A DNA stretch of 64,000 nucleotides from NCBI GenBank assembly GCA_946887075.1, contig CAMPKA010000014.1, positions 1-64,000 of the forward strand, in the 5' to 3' direction. This DNA is from an uncultured Salinimicrobium sp. (GTDB taxonomy: Bacteria > Bacteroidota > Bacteroidia > Flavobacteriales > Flavobacteriaceae). Every line of letters starts with the position of its first letter. Positions within the stretch are counted from its first letter, which is position 1. Both the position numbers and the translations under genes were made by a program. Positions 25,893 through 35,375 of this stretch are shown piece after piece. Below the pieces are notes generated by a model that saw only the letters and a program-made list of their open reading frames with translations, was not told the DNA's origin and made no database searches.

Positions 25893-27836
25893 TCAGTCCG
25901 TCTTCTTTTCTGTGATTCCTTTCCAGCTGTCGGTCCTGAAAGGGGAAGCAGGCAACCCTTCCCGATTATAAAGACTGACTTGAGGGTTGGATGCCCAGGC
26001 ATACCTTACAGCGACCGGATCCGGCACTTCTGGACTGAAGACCAGGACCTTGCCCTCTTCAATTTTTGCGCTGGCCCAGTAGAACTTTTTATTTTTCCCC
26101 GCGATGACAAAGCTTTTTGTCTTTTGCGGATGTTTTAGCACTAGACCTCCCCCGATGTTCGAAAAAGTGATTTCAATGGCATTATCCTTAATTTTCATCG
26201 ATTCATAAGTAGGACCGGAGTGCACGAGATCTTTATGGTATGCAATTTTCAGAGCGGCCAGGGAAAGCCGTTTCCCTACATCAAGCTTGTTTCTGGGATG
26301 TATATCATTTCCTTCTCCGATATCTATGGTCACTGCCATTCCTGTGTTTGGGTAGCGAAGTGCCATGGACTGGGCTTCCCGCAATTCAGCCCATGCATCA
26401 TCAGCCGGGACTGGTTTTTCTTGTTTATAGTTGGCCAGTTGCACGAACAGGAATGGGAAATATCCCTGTTTCCAACGTATCCTCCAATCTTCTATCAGGG
26501 TAGGGAACAACTTTTGATATTGATAAGCCCGTTCAGCATTATTTTCGCCCTGGTACCATATTACTCCTTTAATGGTGTAGGGAATTAGAGGAGCAATCAT
26601 GGCATTGTACAGATAAGCCGGTCGGAAATCCAGTGTCGGAAGTTCTGGTTCTACGGTCGAATTATAGAGCCATTCCCCGGCCAAAGGGGCTAAGGTTTTT
26701 CCAGTCTCATCCCTTAAGACCATATCCTTAGAGGATCCAATGAACCCGCCACCGCCGCCGGTATCCAGTACTCTAATGATCAATTCGTTTTCCCCCTGCT
26801 TGACCAGATCATGGGGGACCAGGTAGGTTCGTTCTTTCGTGACACCTTGTGTTTCACCTATTTTCTGCCCGTTAAACCAGGTGATGTCGTCGTCATCGAT
26901 CTTCCCGAGTTGTAGTGTCAGATCCTTTTCCTCCTTAGGAATTTCGGAAATATAAAGGCTTTTCTTATACAGTACAAATCCGTCAAATTCCGGCAATTCC
27001 TCCTGCTCCCATAAACCAGGAACGGCAATTTTTTTCCAGGGACCCGCGCTGGCCTTGTGCAATAAGCTCTTGAGGTCACTAGCGGCCTTACGTATAATGC
27101 TGGCTCTGGATTCCGCGACCTGAGAGGCCATTGCGAAATAGAAATCGTTTTTAGAATTGTTCTGAGTTATACCATGGAAGCCGGGTACAGTCTGTAGCAT
27201 TTCATAACTGGTCCAGTATTCAGCAGGTGTTCCCCCTACTGCGGATTGGATGATCCCCAGGGGCACATTTTCTTCCTCTTGTAGCTCTTTGGCAAAAAAA
27301 TAAGCGACTGCAGAAAAACTTCCGGCATTCTCCTTTGTGGCCTTTACCCAGTCGGATTTGATTCCGATATTTTGTAAGGTTTTGCTGCTCAGCCCCAGAG
27401 GGACTTTTAAAAAGCGTATGTTGGAACCATCGATCTCAGACAATGCTGCTCGATAATTCCTGCCCGCCCTGAGAGGAAACTCCATGTTGGACTGGCCCGA
27501 AGCCAGCCAGACATCTCCAAAAAAAACATCTTGTAAGGTAATGGTGTCCTTTCCGATAACCCTTAACGTGTAGGGCCCGCCAGCGCGTCTTGGCGGCATA
27601 ACAGCCTTCCAGTTCCCGTGTCGATCCACCTTTGCTTTTTCCTGGATCCCATCTATTTCGACAATGACCTCCCCAGCAGGTAAGGCTGTTCCCCAAATTG
27701 AGACCCTGGATTCCCGTTGCAATACCATATGATCCCCGAACACCGAAGCTAAACTGACATTTGTGGCAGGGGGAGTTTCCTCTCCACAGATCAGAAGGGA
27801 TAGCACAACAAAAACAATGGGATAAAGGGCTCTCAT
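25893..27836 (-). CDS. Sialate O-acetylesterase-like SGNH esterase
   Basis: A 647-residue exported enzyme of the SASA family that removes O-acetyl groups from carbohydrates. The catalytic Ser is in LASGQSNMEFPL (Ser116), the second block is GVIWYQGENNAERA, and the Asp/His block is near GEGNDIHPRNKLDVGKRL. An inserted beta-sandwich (about 290-395, including LQLGKIDDDDITWFNGQKIG) resembles the GH2-type jelly-roll module often found in this family. The N-terminal signal has LLICG, which is not a good lipobox, so normal Sec export is more likely. It is the first gene of the minus-strand glycan operon, facing the divergent AraC gene. De-acetylation would expose the glycan to the GH127 enzymes. Confidence 0.88.
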   Translation of the reverse strand: MRALYPIVFVVLSLLICGEETPPATNVSLASVFGDHMVLQRESRVSIWGTALPAGEVIVEIDGIQEKAKVDRHGNWKAVMPPRRAGGPYTLRVIGKDTITLQDVFFGDVWLASGQSNMEFPLRAGRNYRAALSEIDGSNIRFLKVPLGLSSKTLQNIGIKSDWVKATKENAGSFSAVAYFFAKELQEEENVPLGIIQSAVGGTPAEYWTSYEMLQTVPGFHGITQNNSKNDFYFAMASQVAESRASIIRKAASDLKSLLHKASAGPWKKIAVPGLWEQEELPEFDGFVLYKKSLYISEIPKEEKDLTLQLGKIDDDDITWFNGQKIGETQGVTKERTYLVPHDLVKQGENELIIRVLDTGGGGGFIGSSKDMVLRDETGKTLAPLAGEWLYNSTVEPELPTLDFRPAYLYNAMIAPLIPYTIKGVIWYQGENNAERAYQYQKLFPTLIEDWRIRWKQGYFPFLFVQLANYKQEKPVPADDAWAELREAQSMALRYPNTGMAVTIDIGEGNDIHPRNKLDVGKRLSLAALKIAYHKDLVHSGPTYESMKIKDNAIEITFSNIGGGLVLKHPQKTKSFVIAGKNKKFYWASAKIEEGKVLVFSPEVPDPVAVRYAWASNPQVSLYNREGLPASPFRTDSWKGITEKKTD

Positions 27837-28102
27837 TCGGTACGCTTTATTAGGTCACTGTAATACACCTCACCTAACCATTATAAGGGGGTGTTTCGTC
27901 CATTTTCTCCCCTCCGTGATCTCCCGCAAGGCGACGCTATTTCTAAGTTTAAAGGAGACTGGTCCTGACCTCCAGGTGTTTCAGCGCCTTGATTATTGAC
28001 GAAGGTAAATGAAAAGGGATGCCGATAAATTGTGCATTTTGTATTTTTATTAACTTATCTTGTTCTACTTTGTTTGTTTTTGCAAATCACGAGGGTAATC
28101 AT

Positions 28103-28969
28103 ATGAAGGCACATCTTGAAGTGGTCAAAACACCTCCCAAAAGTTCGTTCACCGCTTTCCGGTATACCGATGACAGTTTTAAGAGTCCGTGGCATTACCA
28201 CCCGGAATTTGAGGTTGCCTATATCCTTAAAGGTTCCGGGCTGAGATATGTCGGTACAACAGTAGAAAATTTCTCAGCTGGAGACCTTGTGCTGTTAGGG
28301 CCCCACCTTCCGCATTGTTGGAAAGATAACCATCCTGGCTCAAAGACCGTGGAATCCATCATTGTTCAGTGGAAAAAGGAATTCCTGGGGGAGGCCTTTT
28401 CCTGTACCGCAGAACTATCGCGGATTCAGGATCTGCTATCTATCGCCTCCAAAGGGGTTAAATTCGGAAGGAAAGTATCCTCGGAACTTGACCATAAGCT
28501 AAAGAAGCTTCCCGAAACCCATTCCTTTGAAAGACTGCTGGTATTTCTTGATATTCTAAATGAACTAGCGAATGCACCGGAGAGCGAGATCATTTGTGAG
28601 CATGAATTCGATTTTCAGCTGGACTACGTTGACAGTGATCGCATTAATAAGGTTCAAAAGTATGTTGAAGAAAACTATCAGAAGAAGATCAGGCTTTCGG
28701 ATGTCGGATCTTTAGTGAACATGACTGAAGAGTATTTTTCCAGATATTTCAGTAAAGTCATGGACCAGCCTTTTTTCTCCTATCTCAATAAATACCGTGT
28801 CAATATGGCTTGCCGCCTGCTGATCGAATCCGATGTCCAGGTTGTCGAAATCTGCTATGACTGCGGATATGACAGCCTGCCGCACTTTCACAGGCAGTTC
28901 AAAAAGATAAAGGGAATGTCTCCTCTCAAGTACAGGGAGGCCTATCGGCCTTCCTTCAATATCGGATGA
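28103..28969 (+). CDS. AraC family transcriptional regulator with N-terminal cupin
   Basis: The 288-residue product starts best at MKAHLEVVKTPPKSS (ATG 28103); an upstream ATG at 28019 would add 28 unlikely residues. Residues about 20-95 form a cupin sugar-sensing domain (SPWHYHPEFEVAYILKGSG, GDLVLLGPHLPHCW). The C-terminal 100 residues are an AraC double HTH (VNMTEEYFSRYFSKVMDQ, ICYDCGYDSLPHFHRQFKKI, KGMSPLKYREA). It is divergent from the glycan operon, with about 270 bases between the two start codons, so it very likely controls that operon in response to a released sugar. No exact promoter motif was found between them. Confidence 0.88.
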   Translation: MKAHLEVVKTPPKSSFTAFRYTDDSFKSPWHYHPEFEVAYILKGSGLRYVGTTVENFSAGDLVLLGPHLPHCWKDNHPGSKTVESIIVQWKKEFLGEAFSCTAELSRIQDLLSIASKGVKFGRKVSSELDHKLKKLPETHSFERLLVFLDILNELANAPESEIICEHEFDFQLDYVDSDRINKVQKYVEENYQKKIRLSDVGSLVNMTEEYFSRYFSKVMDQPFFSYLNKYRVNMACRLLIESDVQVVEICYDCGYDSLPHFHRQFKKIKGMSPLKYREAYRPSFNIG

Positions 28970-29036
28970 GGCTTGGGTACCGTTCATCATGTCAGACTGG
29001 TTCCTTAAGCTGTGGTGCATACCCCGAGGAAATCAT

Positions 29037-29960
29037 TCAGGGGCCGATCATTTCTTCGTAGGGGATGATGGTAGAATATCCTTTATTTCGGAAGTATTCC
29101 TGATCTTCTGGGCTTCCAGTGGCCAAAAGAAAATCCCCTCCCCACCCACCGAGACTCTTGACGGTTCCCGAGTAGTCGGGAAATAACCGGGAAGCGACCT
29201 TTTGCTGTCCCGTCACCTGGGAAATGAGGTTTTCGTGGATTTCCAGCAGGATTTGAAATTCCTTCAGGTCGCTACAGGTAATCATCCGGTGTGTCAGGGC
29301 ACTGGCCTTTTCGACAGCGTTTTCGAGGTTTTTTCTAGGCTGCAGCTGGTAATGGGCTATAGCCTGCCTGCTATCCATCTTCCGATTGAGATGGACAAAA
29401 AACAGGTGTTGCTTAAAGGGTGGGTCGAATCGCGTATGGAGGACACTTCTGGTTTCTCTCCGGATCTGGTAAGTTACAGCCGTGCCAGCCATGGCAACGG
29501 CGATGTCATAGCCACTCCCGCCAAAAGTTTTTTTCAGTAGAAGATAAGGATCGACTCCGGTCCATTTACTGAGATTTGCGATAAGGGTAGAGGAGGAGCC
29601 CAACCCCCAATCAGCGGGAAAATCCATCGTGCTCCTAATCTCATAGCCCCCGCTGCTGAATCTCTCCGGTTGGGCAACAGCAATCAGGCTTAGGAGCGTA
29701 CTCAGTCTCTCCTCTGGACTCAGGCCTTGGAAGCTGGCGCCCGGCGCCCGGTAGGAAGGAATATCCTCTACCGGAAATTCGGCGGATAACCATTGGCTGC
29801 CCCGGTGGTCCATGCTGCGCCACCTGACCACGGAGTCCTCGATTGACCTTATTTCCAGAGATTGGCCTTTTTGCGTAGGTAAGGCCAGGGCGGTGGCTCC
29901 ATCGAGGACCAAATACTCCCCGGAGAGCAAAAGTTTTCCATGGCTGAAGTACCGTTGCAT
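29037..29960 (-). CDS. GYDIA-type GHMP kinase (mevalonate pathway)
   Basis: A 307-residue GHMP-superfamily kinase. The ATP loop is DWGLGSSSTLIANLSKW (around residues 117-133), and the family-naming GYDIAVAMAG follows near residue 150. The N-terminus FSHGKLLLSGEYLVLDGATA is typical of mevalonate or phosphomevalonate kinases. Bacteroidota use this family in isoprenoid synthesis by the mevalonate route, although the precise step is not certain from sequence. Its ATG shares one base with the stop of the HMG-CoA reductase gene (TGATG), showing translational coupling and a common pathway. Confidence 0.88.
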   Translation of the reverse strand: MQRYFSHGKLLLSGEYLVLDGATALALPTQKGQSLEIRSIEDSVVRWRSMDHRGSQWLSAEFPVEDIPSYRAPGASFQGLSPEERLSTLLSLIAVAQPERFSSGGYEIRSTMDFPADWGLGSSSTLIANLSKWTGVDPYLLLKKTFGGSGYDIAVAMAGTAVTYQIRRETRSVLHTRFDPPFKQHLFFVHLNRKMDSRQAIAHYQLQPRKNLENAVEKASALTHRMITCSDLKEFQILLEIHENLISQVTGQQKVASRLFPDYSGTVKSLGGWGGDFLLATGSPEDQEYFRNKGYSTIIPYEEMIGP

Positions 29961-31273
29961 CAGGATCTTAGTTTTTCCAGCTGCTCTTCCACTGCACTAT
30001 GGGATATGGTGTGTTTCTTGAAGTGCCGTAACAGGACCTCCTTCTCCTCCTGGGATGCATTCAGCTGGTTCAGGATGTTCATCAGGTGCATCTTCATGTG
30101 TCCCTGCTGGATTCCTGTGGTAATGAGCGATCTTACAGCCGCAAAATTCTGGGCAAGACCAGCTACGGCTACAATCTGCATCAGGTCTTCAGCGGTGGGG
30201 TTTTGCAGGATTTCCAGGGCAATCCGCGAAAGCGGATGCAATCTCGTAAGGCCTCCCACAGTTCCAAGTGCCAGGGGAATTTCTATCCAGAACCTGAATC
30301 TGCCATCCCGAAGATCCGCATGGGTGAGGCTGCTGTAGGTACCATCCTGTGCGGCATAGGCATGAACTCCAGCTTCCACGGCCCTAAAGTCGTTTCCTGT
30401 GGCAAGGACTACTGCATCAATCCCATTCATGATGCCCTTATTGTGGGTGACAGCCCGAAAAGGCTCCACCTCTGCAATTCTCAATGCCCGGATAAATTTT
30501 CCGGCAAATTCCTCTCCCGATAGGCCGTGGTCCGCAAGCTCGGAGGCTGGACAGGAGACCTCCGCCCTGACCAGACAGTCAGGAACGAAATTGGAGAGAA
30601 TACTCATCACGATCTCGATCTGTTTTTCGTGTTCTTCGAAGTCCTCATTTTCAAGGGCCGCAGACCTAAAGGTCTCCGCCAGTCTTTCCAGACAGGAGTT
30701 GATGAAGTTTGCACCCATGGAATCCTTGGTTTCGAAGGTACAGTGAATCTGATAGTAATTCCCGAGTTTGCGGGTCTGATCCCTGAGCTCGATATCGGTA
30801 ATCCCGCCACCGCGTTGCTCCATATTCTTGACCAAAGGCGCCACAGCCTCCAGCAGCCGAGGCTTTATACGGCTGAAAAATCGGTCCAACCTCGTCCATT
30901 GGCCGCGGTACATGAAATGGATCTGACCAATTTTTCGCGTTCCGATCACCTCTGTCTTAAAACCACCCCGGGTGCTCCAGAATTTGGCTGCCTTGCTCGC
31001 TGCCGCGATCACTGAACTTTCCTCAATAGCCATGGGAACAGCATAGTGCCTGCCGTTTATGAGGAAGTTTGGCGCAATTCCAAAGGGAAGATAAAAGTTG
31101 GACAGCGTATTTTCCGTGAATTCCTCATGTAGTCTCTGTAACCCCGGATCCTGATTCCAATACTGTTTAAGGATTCTCGAGGCCTCTGGGATATCCTTGA
31201 GATAAGTTTGGCAAAGCCAGTTGATCTTCTCCTCTTTGGTCAATCTTGAAAATCCGGAGACGGGATGGGTCAT
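29960..31273 (-). CDS. Hydroxymethylglutaryl-CoA reductase, class II
   Basis: A 437-residue enzyme that reduces HMG-CoA to mevalonate, or the reverse. The length, the absence of a membrane domain and the motifs point to the class II (degradative-type) group: catalytic Glu in MAIEESSVIAAASKAAKFW (84-85), Lys279 in HNKGIMNGIDAVVLATGNDF and the C-terminal His region IQQGHMKMHLMNI. In flavobacteria class II enzymes sit with mevalonate kinases and probably run in the biosynthetic direction. It overlaps the GHMP kinase gene downstream by one base. About 200 bases separate it from the divergent DPP4-like gene. Confidence 0.92.
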   Translation of the reverse strand: MTHPVSGFSRLTKEEKINWLCQTYLKDIPEASRILKQYWNQDPGLQRLHEEFTENTLSNFYLPFGIAPNFLINGRHYAVPMAIEESSVIAAASKAAKFWSTRGGFKTEVIGTRKIGQIHFMYRGQWTRLDRFFSRIKPRLLEAVAPLVKNMEQRGGGITDIELRDQTRKLGNYYQIHCTFETKDSMGANFINSCLERLAETFRSAALENEDFEEHEKQIEIVMSILSNFVPDCLVRAEVSCPASELADHGLSGEEFAGKFIRALRIAEVEPFRAVTHNKGIMNGIDAVVLATGNDFRAVEAGVHAYAAQDGTYSSLTHADLRDGRFRFWIEIPLALGTVGGLTRLHPLSRIALEILQNPTAEDLMQIVAVAGLAQNFAAVRSLITTGIQQGHMKMHLMNILNQLNASQEEKEVLLRHFKKHTISHSAVEEQLEKLRS

Positions 31274-31477
31274 GATGCATTATTTTGGGAGGTAAAGATA
31301 CAAATCCTTCAGGACGGAAAAGCCTCCGGCGTGTGAAGAAGGATTATCGACAAAGGGATTCGGTAAGGCTGCACAAGGGTATCCCTTTTAACAGGTTCTT
31401 AGGTTTTAACACAGAAATCCCTGTTTTTTAGCCGAAATTTCATTAAACTTGGCCGTCATTTATCTTTATTCAAAAAA

Positions 31478-33643
31478 ATGAAACTACCCCATAGCTTTCT
31501 TAGCATCTTTCTGTTCTGCATTTCTGTTATATCTGCCCAGGAAAAGGAAATTACCCTGGAGGAGATTTATAACGGCACCTTTCAGCAGGAAGGAATGCAA
31601 TCCCTGCAATCCCTTAACAATGGGAAGGAATATGTCGTGCTAAACACTGGAGACGGAAGTTCTTCAGTAGACATATACTCCTATGAGACCGGGGAGAAAA
31701 CCGGAACCCTGGTGGACTCCGAAGACCTCGATGCTATCGATCACTTCGATAACTACGAAATCGGGGAGGGAGAAAAAAGGATCATCCTGGGTACAGAAAC
31801 CGAAGACATCTACAGGCGCTCGTTTAAAGGGATTTTTTATGTATATGATATTCAGTCGGGAGAACTTATAAAGATTCGAGCGGAAAAGATTCAGGAACCT
31901 AGCCTATCGCCAGACGGCGAAAAGGTGGCCTATATCTATAATAACGATATCTATATCAAGGATCTGGCGTCAGGGGAGGTAACCCAGGTGACAGAAGACG
32001 GGGAGAAAAACAAAATCATCAACGGATTGGCTGATTGGGTATATGAGGAAGAATTTTCCATCGTACAGGCATACAAATGGAATCCGACAGGGGAGAAGAT
32101 CGCTTTCCTCAAATTCGATGAATCGGAAGTGCCAGAGTTCTCCATGGATATTTATGGGCAGGAGTTGTATCCCTCAAGTGAAACCTTCAAATATCCGAAG
32201 GCGGGGGAAAAGAATTCCATTGTTACCCTTCATATGTATGATGTCTCCTCGGAAGAAACCTCCAGGATCGATCTCGGCAACTATTCAGACTTTTATATTC
32301 CCAGACTGAAATGGACTCAGGACCCGCAGATCTTAAGTGTTCAGGTTCTCAACAGGCATCAGAATGTGCTGGACCTGATCTTCGTCAACGCCCGTACCGG
32401 GGAGGCAAAAGTGGTCCTGACAGAAAAGGATGAGGCTTATGTAGATGTTACGGATAATCTGACCTTCCTGAAGAATAATGATTTTATCTGGACCAGTGAA
32501 CGCGATGGCTGGAATCACATCTATCTATATGACAACAGTGGAAAACTCAAGAACCAGGTAACCAGGGGGAACTGGGTGGTTACTGACTATTATGGGTTTG
32601 ATCCGGAATCCGACAGAATTTTTTACCAGAGCACAGAAAACGGGAGTATCAACCGTGATGTCTACTCTATCAAACTCAATGGGAATGGAAAACGCCGACT
32701 CACAGAAAAGGTAGGGCAGAACAGCGCGGATTTCAGTTCCGATTACACCTATTTTATCAACTCCTTTACCAGCGCCACTACGCCATACGAGTTTACTTTG
32801 CACCTGGCCAGGAATGGAAAACTCGTGCGTCAAATAAAGGATAACGAGGAACTGTTGGCCCGGATCGACCAGTATGACTTTAGCCCGAAAGAATTTTCCA
32901 CAATAGCTGTCAACGGGAACGACCTCAACATGTGGATGATCAAACCACCTGATTTTGATCCTTCGAAAGAATACCCACTCTTTGTGGCGCAATATTCCGG
33001 ACCTGGTTCCCAGACCGTGTCAAATACCTTTTATAGTACCAATGATTACTGGTATCAGCTATTGGCCAACAAGGGATATATCGTGGTGGCAATCGACCCG
33101 AGAGGTACAGGCATGAAAGGAGCAGAATTCAAGAAGGTTACCCAGCTCGAATTGGGAAAGTATGAGGTGGAGGACATTATTCAGGCGGCACGGCAGCTCG
33201 GAGCCCGAGAATACATCGATGAGGACCGAATGGGTATCTGGGGCTGGAGCTACGGAGGCTTTATGGCATCCAACGCCATATTGAAAGGGAATGATGTCTA
33301 CAGCCTTGCCATAGCAGTGGCCCCAGTGACCAGCTGGAGGTTCTATGACTCCATTTATACGGAACGCTATATGACCACGCCGCAGGAGAATCCTTCCGGC
33401 TATGACGAAAACAGCCCGATCAATCACGTAGAAAAGCTCAAAGGGGATTACCTTCTGGTTCACGGGACAGGAGATGACAATGTTCATGTTCAAAACACCA
33501 TGCGGATGATTGAGGCCCTCGTACAAGCGGGGAAACAATTCCGCTGGGCCCTCTATCCGGACAGGAACCATGGGATATACGGGGGAAATACCCGCCTGCA
33601 TCTCTATACCATGATGACAAACTTCATCACTGAAAATCTGTAG
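31478..33643 (+). CDS. S9 family dipeptidyl peptidase IV-like serine protease
   Basis: A 721-residue exported protease (signal MKLPHSFLSIFLFCISVISAQ). Residues about 30-470 form the DPPIV_N beta-propeller, including SLSPDGEKVAYIYNNDIYIK, DWVYEEEF and the Glu pair at its centre. The C-terminal alpha/beta hydrolase domain has Ser591 in GIWGWSYGGFMASNA, Asp666 in HGTGDDNVHVQN and His698 in PDRNHGIYGGN, the full catalytic triad. DPP4 enzymes remove X-Pro or X-Ala dipeptides from peptide N-termini in the periplasm. The next gene is a POT dipeptide transporter, 26 bases downstream, so released dipeptides can be taken up directly. Confidence 0.93.
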   Translation: MKLPHSFLSIFLFCISVISAQEKEITLEEIYNGTFQQEGMQSLQSLNNGKEYVVLNTGDGSSSVDIYSYETGEKTGTLVDSEDLDAIDHFDNYEIGEGEKRIILGTETEDIYRRSFKGIFYVYDIQSGELIKIRAEKIQEPSLSPDGEKVAYIYNNDIYIKDLASGEVTQVTEDGEKNKIINGLADWVYEEEFSIVQAYKWNPTGEKIAFLKFDESEVPEFSMDIYGQELYPSSETFKYPKAGEKNSIVTLHMYDVSSEETSRIDLGNYSDFYIPRLKWTQDPQILSVQVLNRHQNVLDLIFVNARTGEAKVVLTEKDEAYVDVTDNLTFLKNNDFIWTSERDGWNHIYLYDNSGKLKNQVTRGNWVVTDYYGFDPESDRIFYQSTENGSINRDVYSIKLNGNGKRRLTEKVGQNSADFSSDYTYFINSFTSATTPYEFTLHLARNGKLVRQIKDNEELLARIDQYDFSPKEFSTIAVNGNDLNMWMIKPPDFDPSKEYPLFVAQYSGPGSQTVSNTFYSTNDYWYQLLANKGYIVVAIDPRGTGMKGAEFKKVTQLELGKYEVEDIIQAARQLGAREYIDEDRMGIWGWSYGGFMASNAILKGNDVYSLAIAVAPVTSWRFYDSIYTERYMTTPQENPSGYDENSPINHVEKLKGDYLLVHGTGDDNVHVQNTMRMIEALVQAGKQFRWALYPDRNHGIYGGNTRLHLYTMMTNFITENL

Positions 33644-33669
33644 CAATTATCTAACCTAATCAATAGAAA

Positions 33670-35280
33670 ATGGAATTCAAGTTCGGAGGATCGGAATACA
33701 ACCAGAGAACAATCTTAGGACATCCCGCGGGACTGTTCGTGCTTTTCTTTACAGAAATGTGGGAGCGATTCTCCTACTACGGAATGCGCGCCCTGTTGGT
33801 GCTGTTTCTTACCGCTTCTCTGATGGAGGAGGGCTGGGGATGGTCCAATGAAGATGCCCTTCTGCTGTATGGCTGGTATACCGGTCTGGTATATGTTACC
33901 CCGATTTTCGGAGGGCTGATTGCGGACAAGATCATGGGCTTCAGGCGTGCTGTCGTAGTCGGCGCCCTGCTGATGACCCTGGGTCATGCCTCTATGGCCC
34001 TGGAAGGGATAACCGGAGCGTTTTTTTATATCGGACTCTCCTTGCTTATTCTGGGTAACGGCCTTTTCAAGCCCAATATTTCCTCTATTGTAGGACAGTT
34101 GTATAAGAATGACGACAAGGAAAAGGACGCGGGATACACCATTTTCTATATGGGAATCAATGCAGGGGCTTTCCTCGGGATCCTTTTATGCGGCTATATC
34201 GGGGAAAAGGTTGGCTGGCATTATGGCTTCGGTCTTGCAGGAATCTTTATGTTCCTGGGAATGCTCCAGTTCTATTTCGCTCAGAAGCTTTTCGGGAAGA
34301 TCGGTCTGGTCCCTAAGAAAAAGGCGGACAAATACGTGGATTCCAGAACGGTCAAGGGAGAAGCGCAGACCACGGCCGGGGAAGAGCTACAGGACGATGA
34401 GACGGATGAGCCACCAGCAGTCTCTCCCAAGGTACAACGGGACAGGATCTTCGTTATTTCGGTGTTCGCATTCTTTACCATCTTCTTCTGGTGGGCCTTT
34501 GAACAGGCCGGTGGTTCCATGACCATATTTGCAGATGACTATACAGACCGGATGCTCACGGGAGGAGAGGCGCTCACCTTTAAGATTGTCAATACGATCA
34601 TCACTATTGTTCCGATGGCTGTGATTACGTGGGTTCTTTTCATGTTGTTCAAGCAGATCTTTTCGGCCTATGCGAAATCGAACCTGTTTCTCGGGTTGAG
34701 CTTTGTGATCATCTGGTCCATTGTGATCTGGATGTTGTATCGCGAATTTCAGGCTGAGGCTACAGAGGTTCCTGCAAGCTGGTTCTCTGTACTGAATTCC
34801 CTGTTTATCATATTATTCGCCCCGGTGTTCTCCAAATTGTGGGAGAGCAGATATAATCCCTCTGGGCCTGTCAAATTCGCAGTCGGGCTTATTCTTCTGG
34901 GAGTTGGCTTCTCGGCCCTGGCATATGGGGCCTCCGGCATTCCTTCGGGAGCAGAGGCGGCCTCCGTCAGTATGATCTGGCTCGTGATAGCTTACCTGAT
35001 GCACACCATGGGGGAACTTTGTGTCTCTCCTGTGGGATTGTCCTATGTGAGTAAACTGGCTCCTGTACGCCTGGTAGGGCTGATGTTCGGGATTTGGTTC
35101 TTGTCTAATTTCGTAGCCAATCTTCTTGGAGGAATAACAGGAAGTTATATCGACTATATCAGTTCCCAGTATTCCATGAGCACCTTCTTCCTTATTTTTA
35201 CCCTGGTCCCCATTGGAGCAGGAGTCATCATGCTGCTTATGAACAAGCTCCTTATCAAGAAAATGCACGGGATCCGGTAG
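33670..35280 (+). CDS. POT family proton-dependent peptide transporter
   Basis: A 536-residue inner-membrane MFS carrier of the POT/PTR family that imports di- and tripeptides with protons. The N-terminal signature FFTEMWERFSYYGMRALLVL holds the ExxER-type proton motif, and GLFKPNISSIVGQLY is the second PTR signature. There are about 14 hydrophobic helices. A hydrophilic central loop (about 220-260, charged, with GEELQDDETDEPPA) links the two halves. It pairs with the upstream DPP4-like protease in what appears to be one transcription unit. Confidence 0.92.
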   Translation: MEFKFGGSEYNQRTILGHPAGLFVLFFTEMWERFSYYGMRALLVLFLTASLMEEGWGWSNEDALLLYGWYTGLVYVTPIFGGLIADKIMGFRRAVVVGALLMTLGHASMALEGITGAFFYIGLSLLILGNGLFKPNISSIVGQLYKNDDKEKDAGYTIFYMGINAGAFLGILLCGYIGEKVGWHYGFGLAGIFMFLGMLQFYFAQKLFGKIGLVPKKKADKYVDSRTVKGEAQTTAGEELQDDETDEPPAVSPKVQRDRIFVISVFAFFTIFFWWAFEQAGGSMTIFADDYTDRMLTGGEALTFKIVNTIITIVPMAVITWVLFMLFKQIFSAYAKSNLFLGLSFVIIWSIVIWMLYREFQAEATEVPASWFSVLNSLFIILFAPVFSKLWESRYNPSGPVKFAVGLILLGVGFSALAYGASGIPSGAEAASVSMIWLVIAYLMHTMGELCVSPVGLSYVSKLAPVRLVGLMFGIWFLSNFVANLLGGITGSYIDYISSQYSMSTFFLIFTLVPIGAGVIMLLMNKLLIKKMHGIR

Positions 35281-35302
35281 GAAAACCAGATGTTAAAGTA
35301 GG

Positions 35303-35331
35303 AACAGCGTCTTTAAATAATGGGCGCTGTT
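35303..35331 (+). terminator. Possible terminator hairpin after the peptide transporter
   Basis: AACAGCG (35303-35309) and CGCTGTT (35325-35331) form a perfect 7-bp inverted repeat with a 15-base loop, 22 bases after the transporter stop. Only a weak T-rich tract (GCTATTTCG) follows, so it may be a terminator or simply an mRNA 3'-end hairpin. Confidence 0.4.
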
Positions 35332-35375
35332 GCTATTTCGGAACGGTTGTTGAAAAAGGGCACAGTAAAAAACCT

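Noticed and set aside
27837..28102. Possible operator repeats between the esterase and AraC genes
   Set aside because: I looked for direct repeats at 21-bp spacing and exact -7 elements and found none convincing, although regulatory sites must be present.
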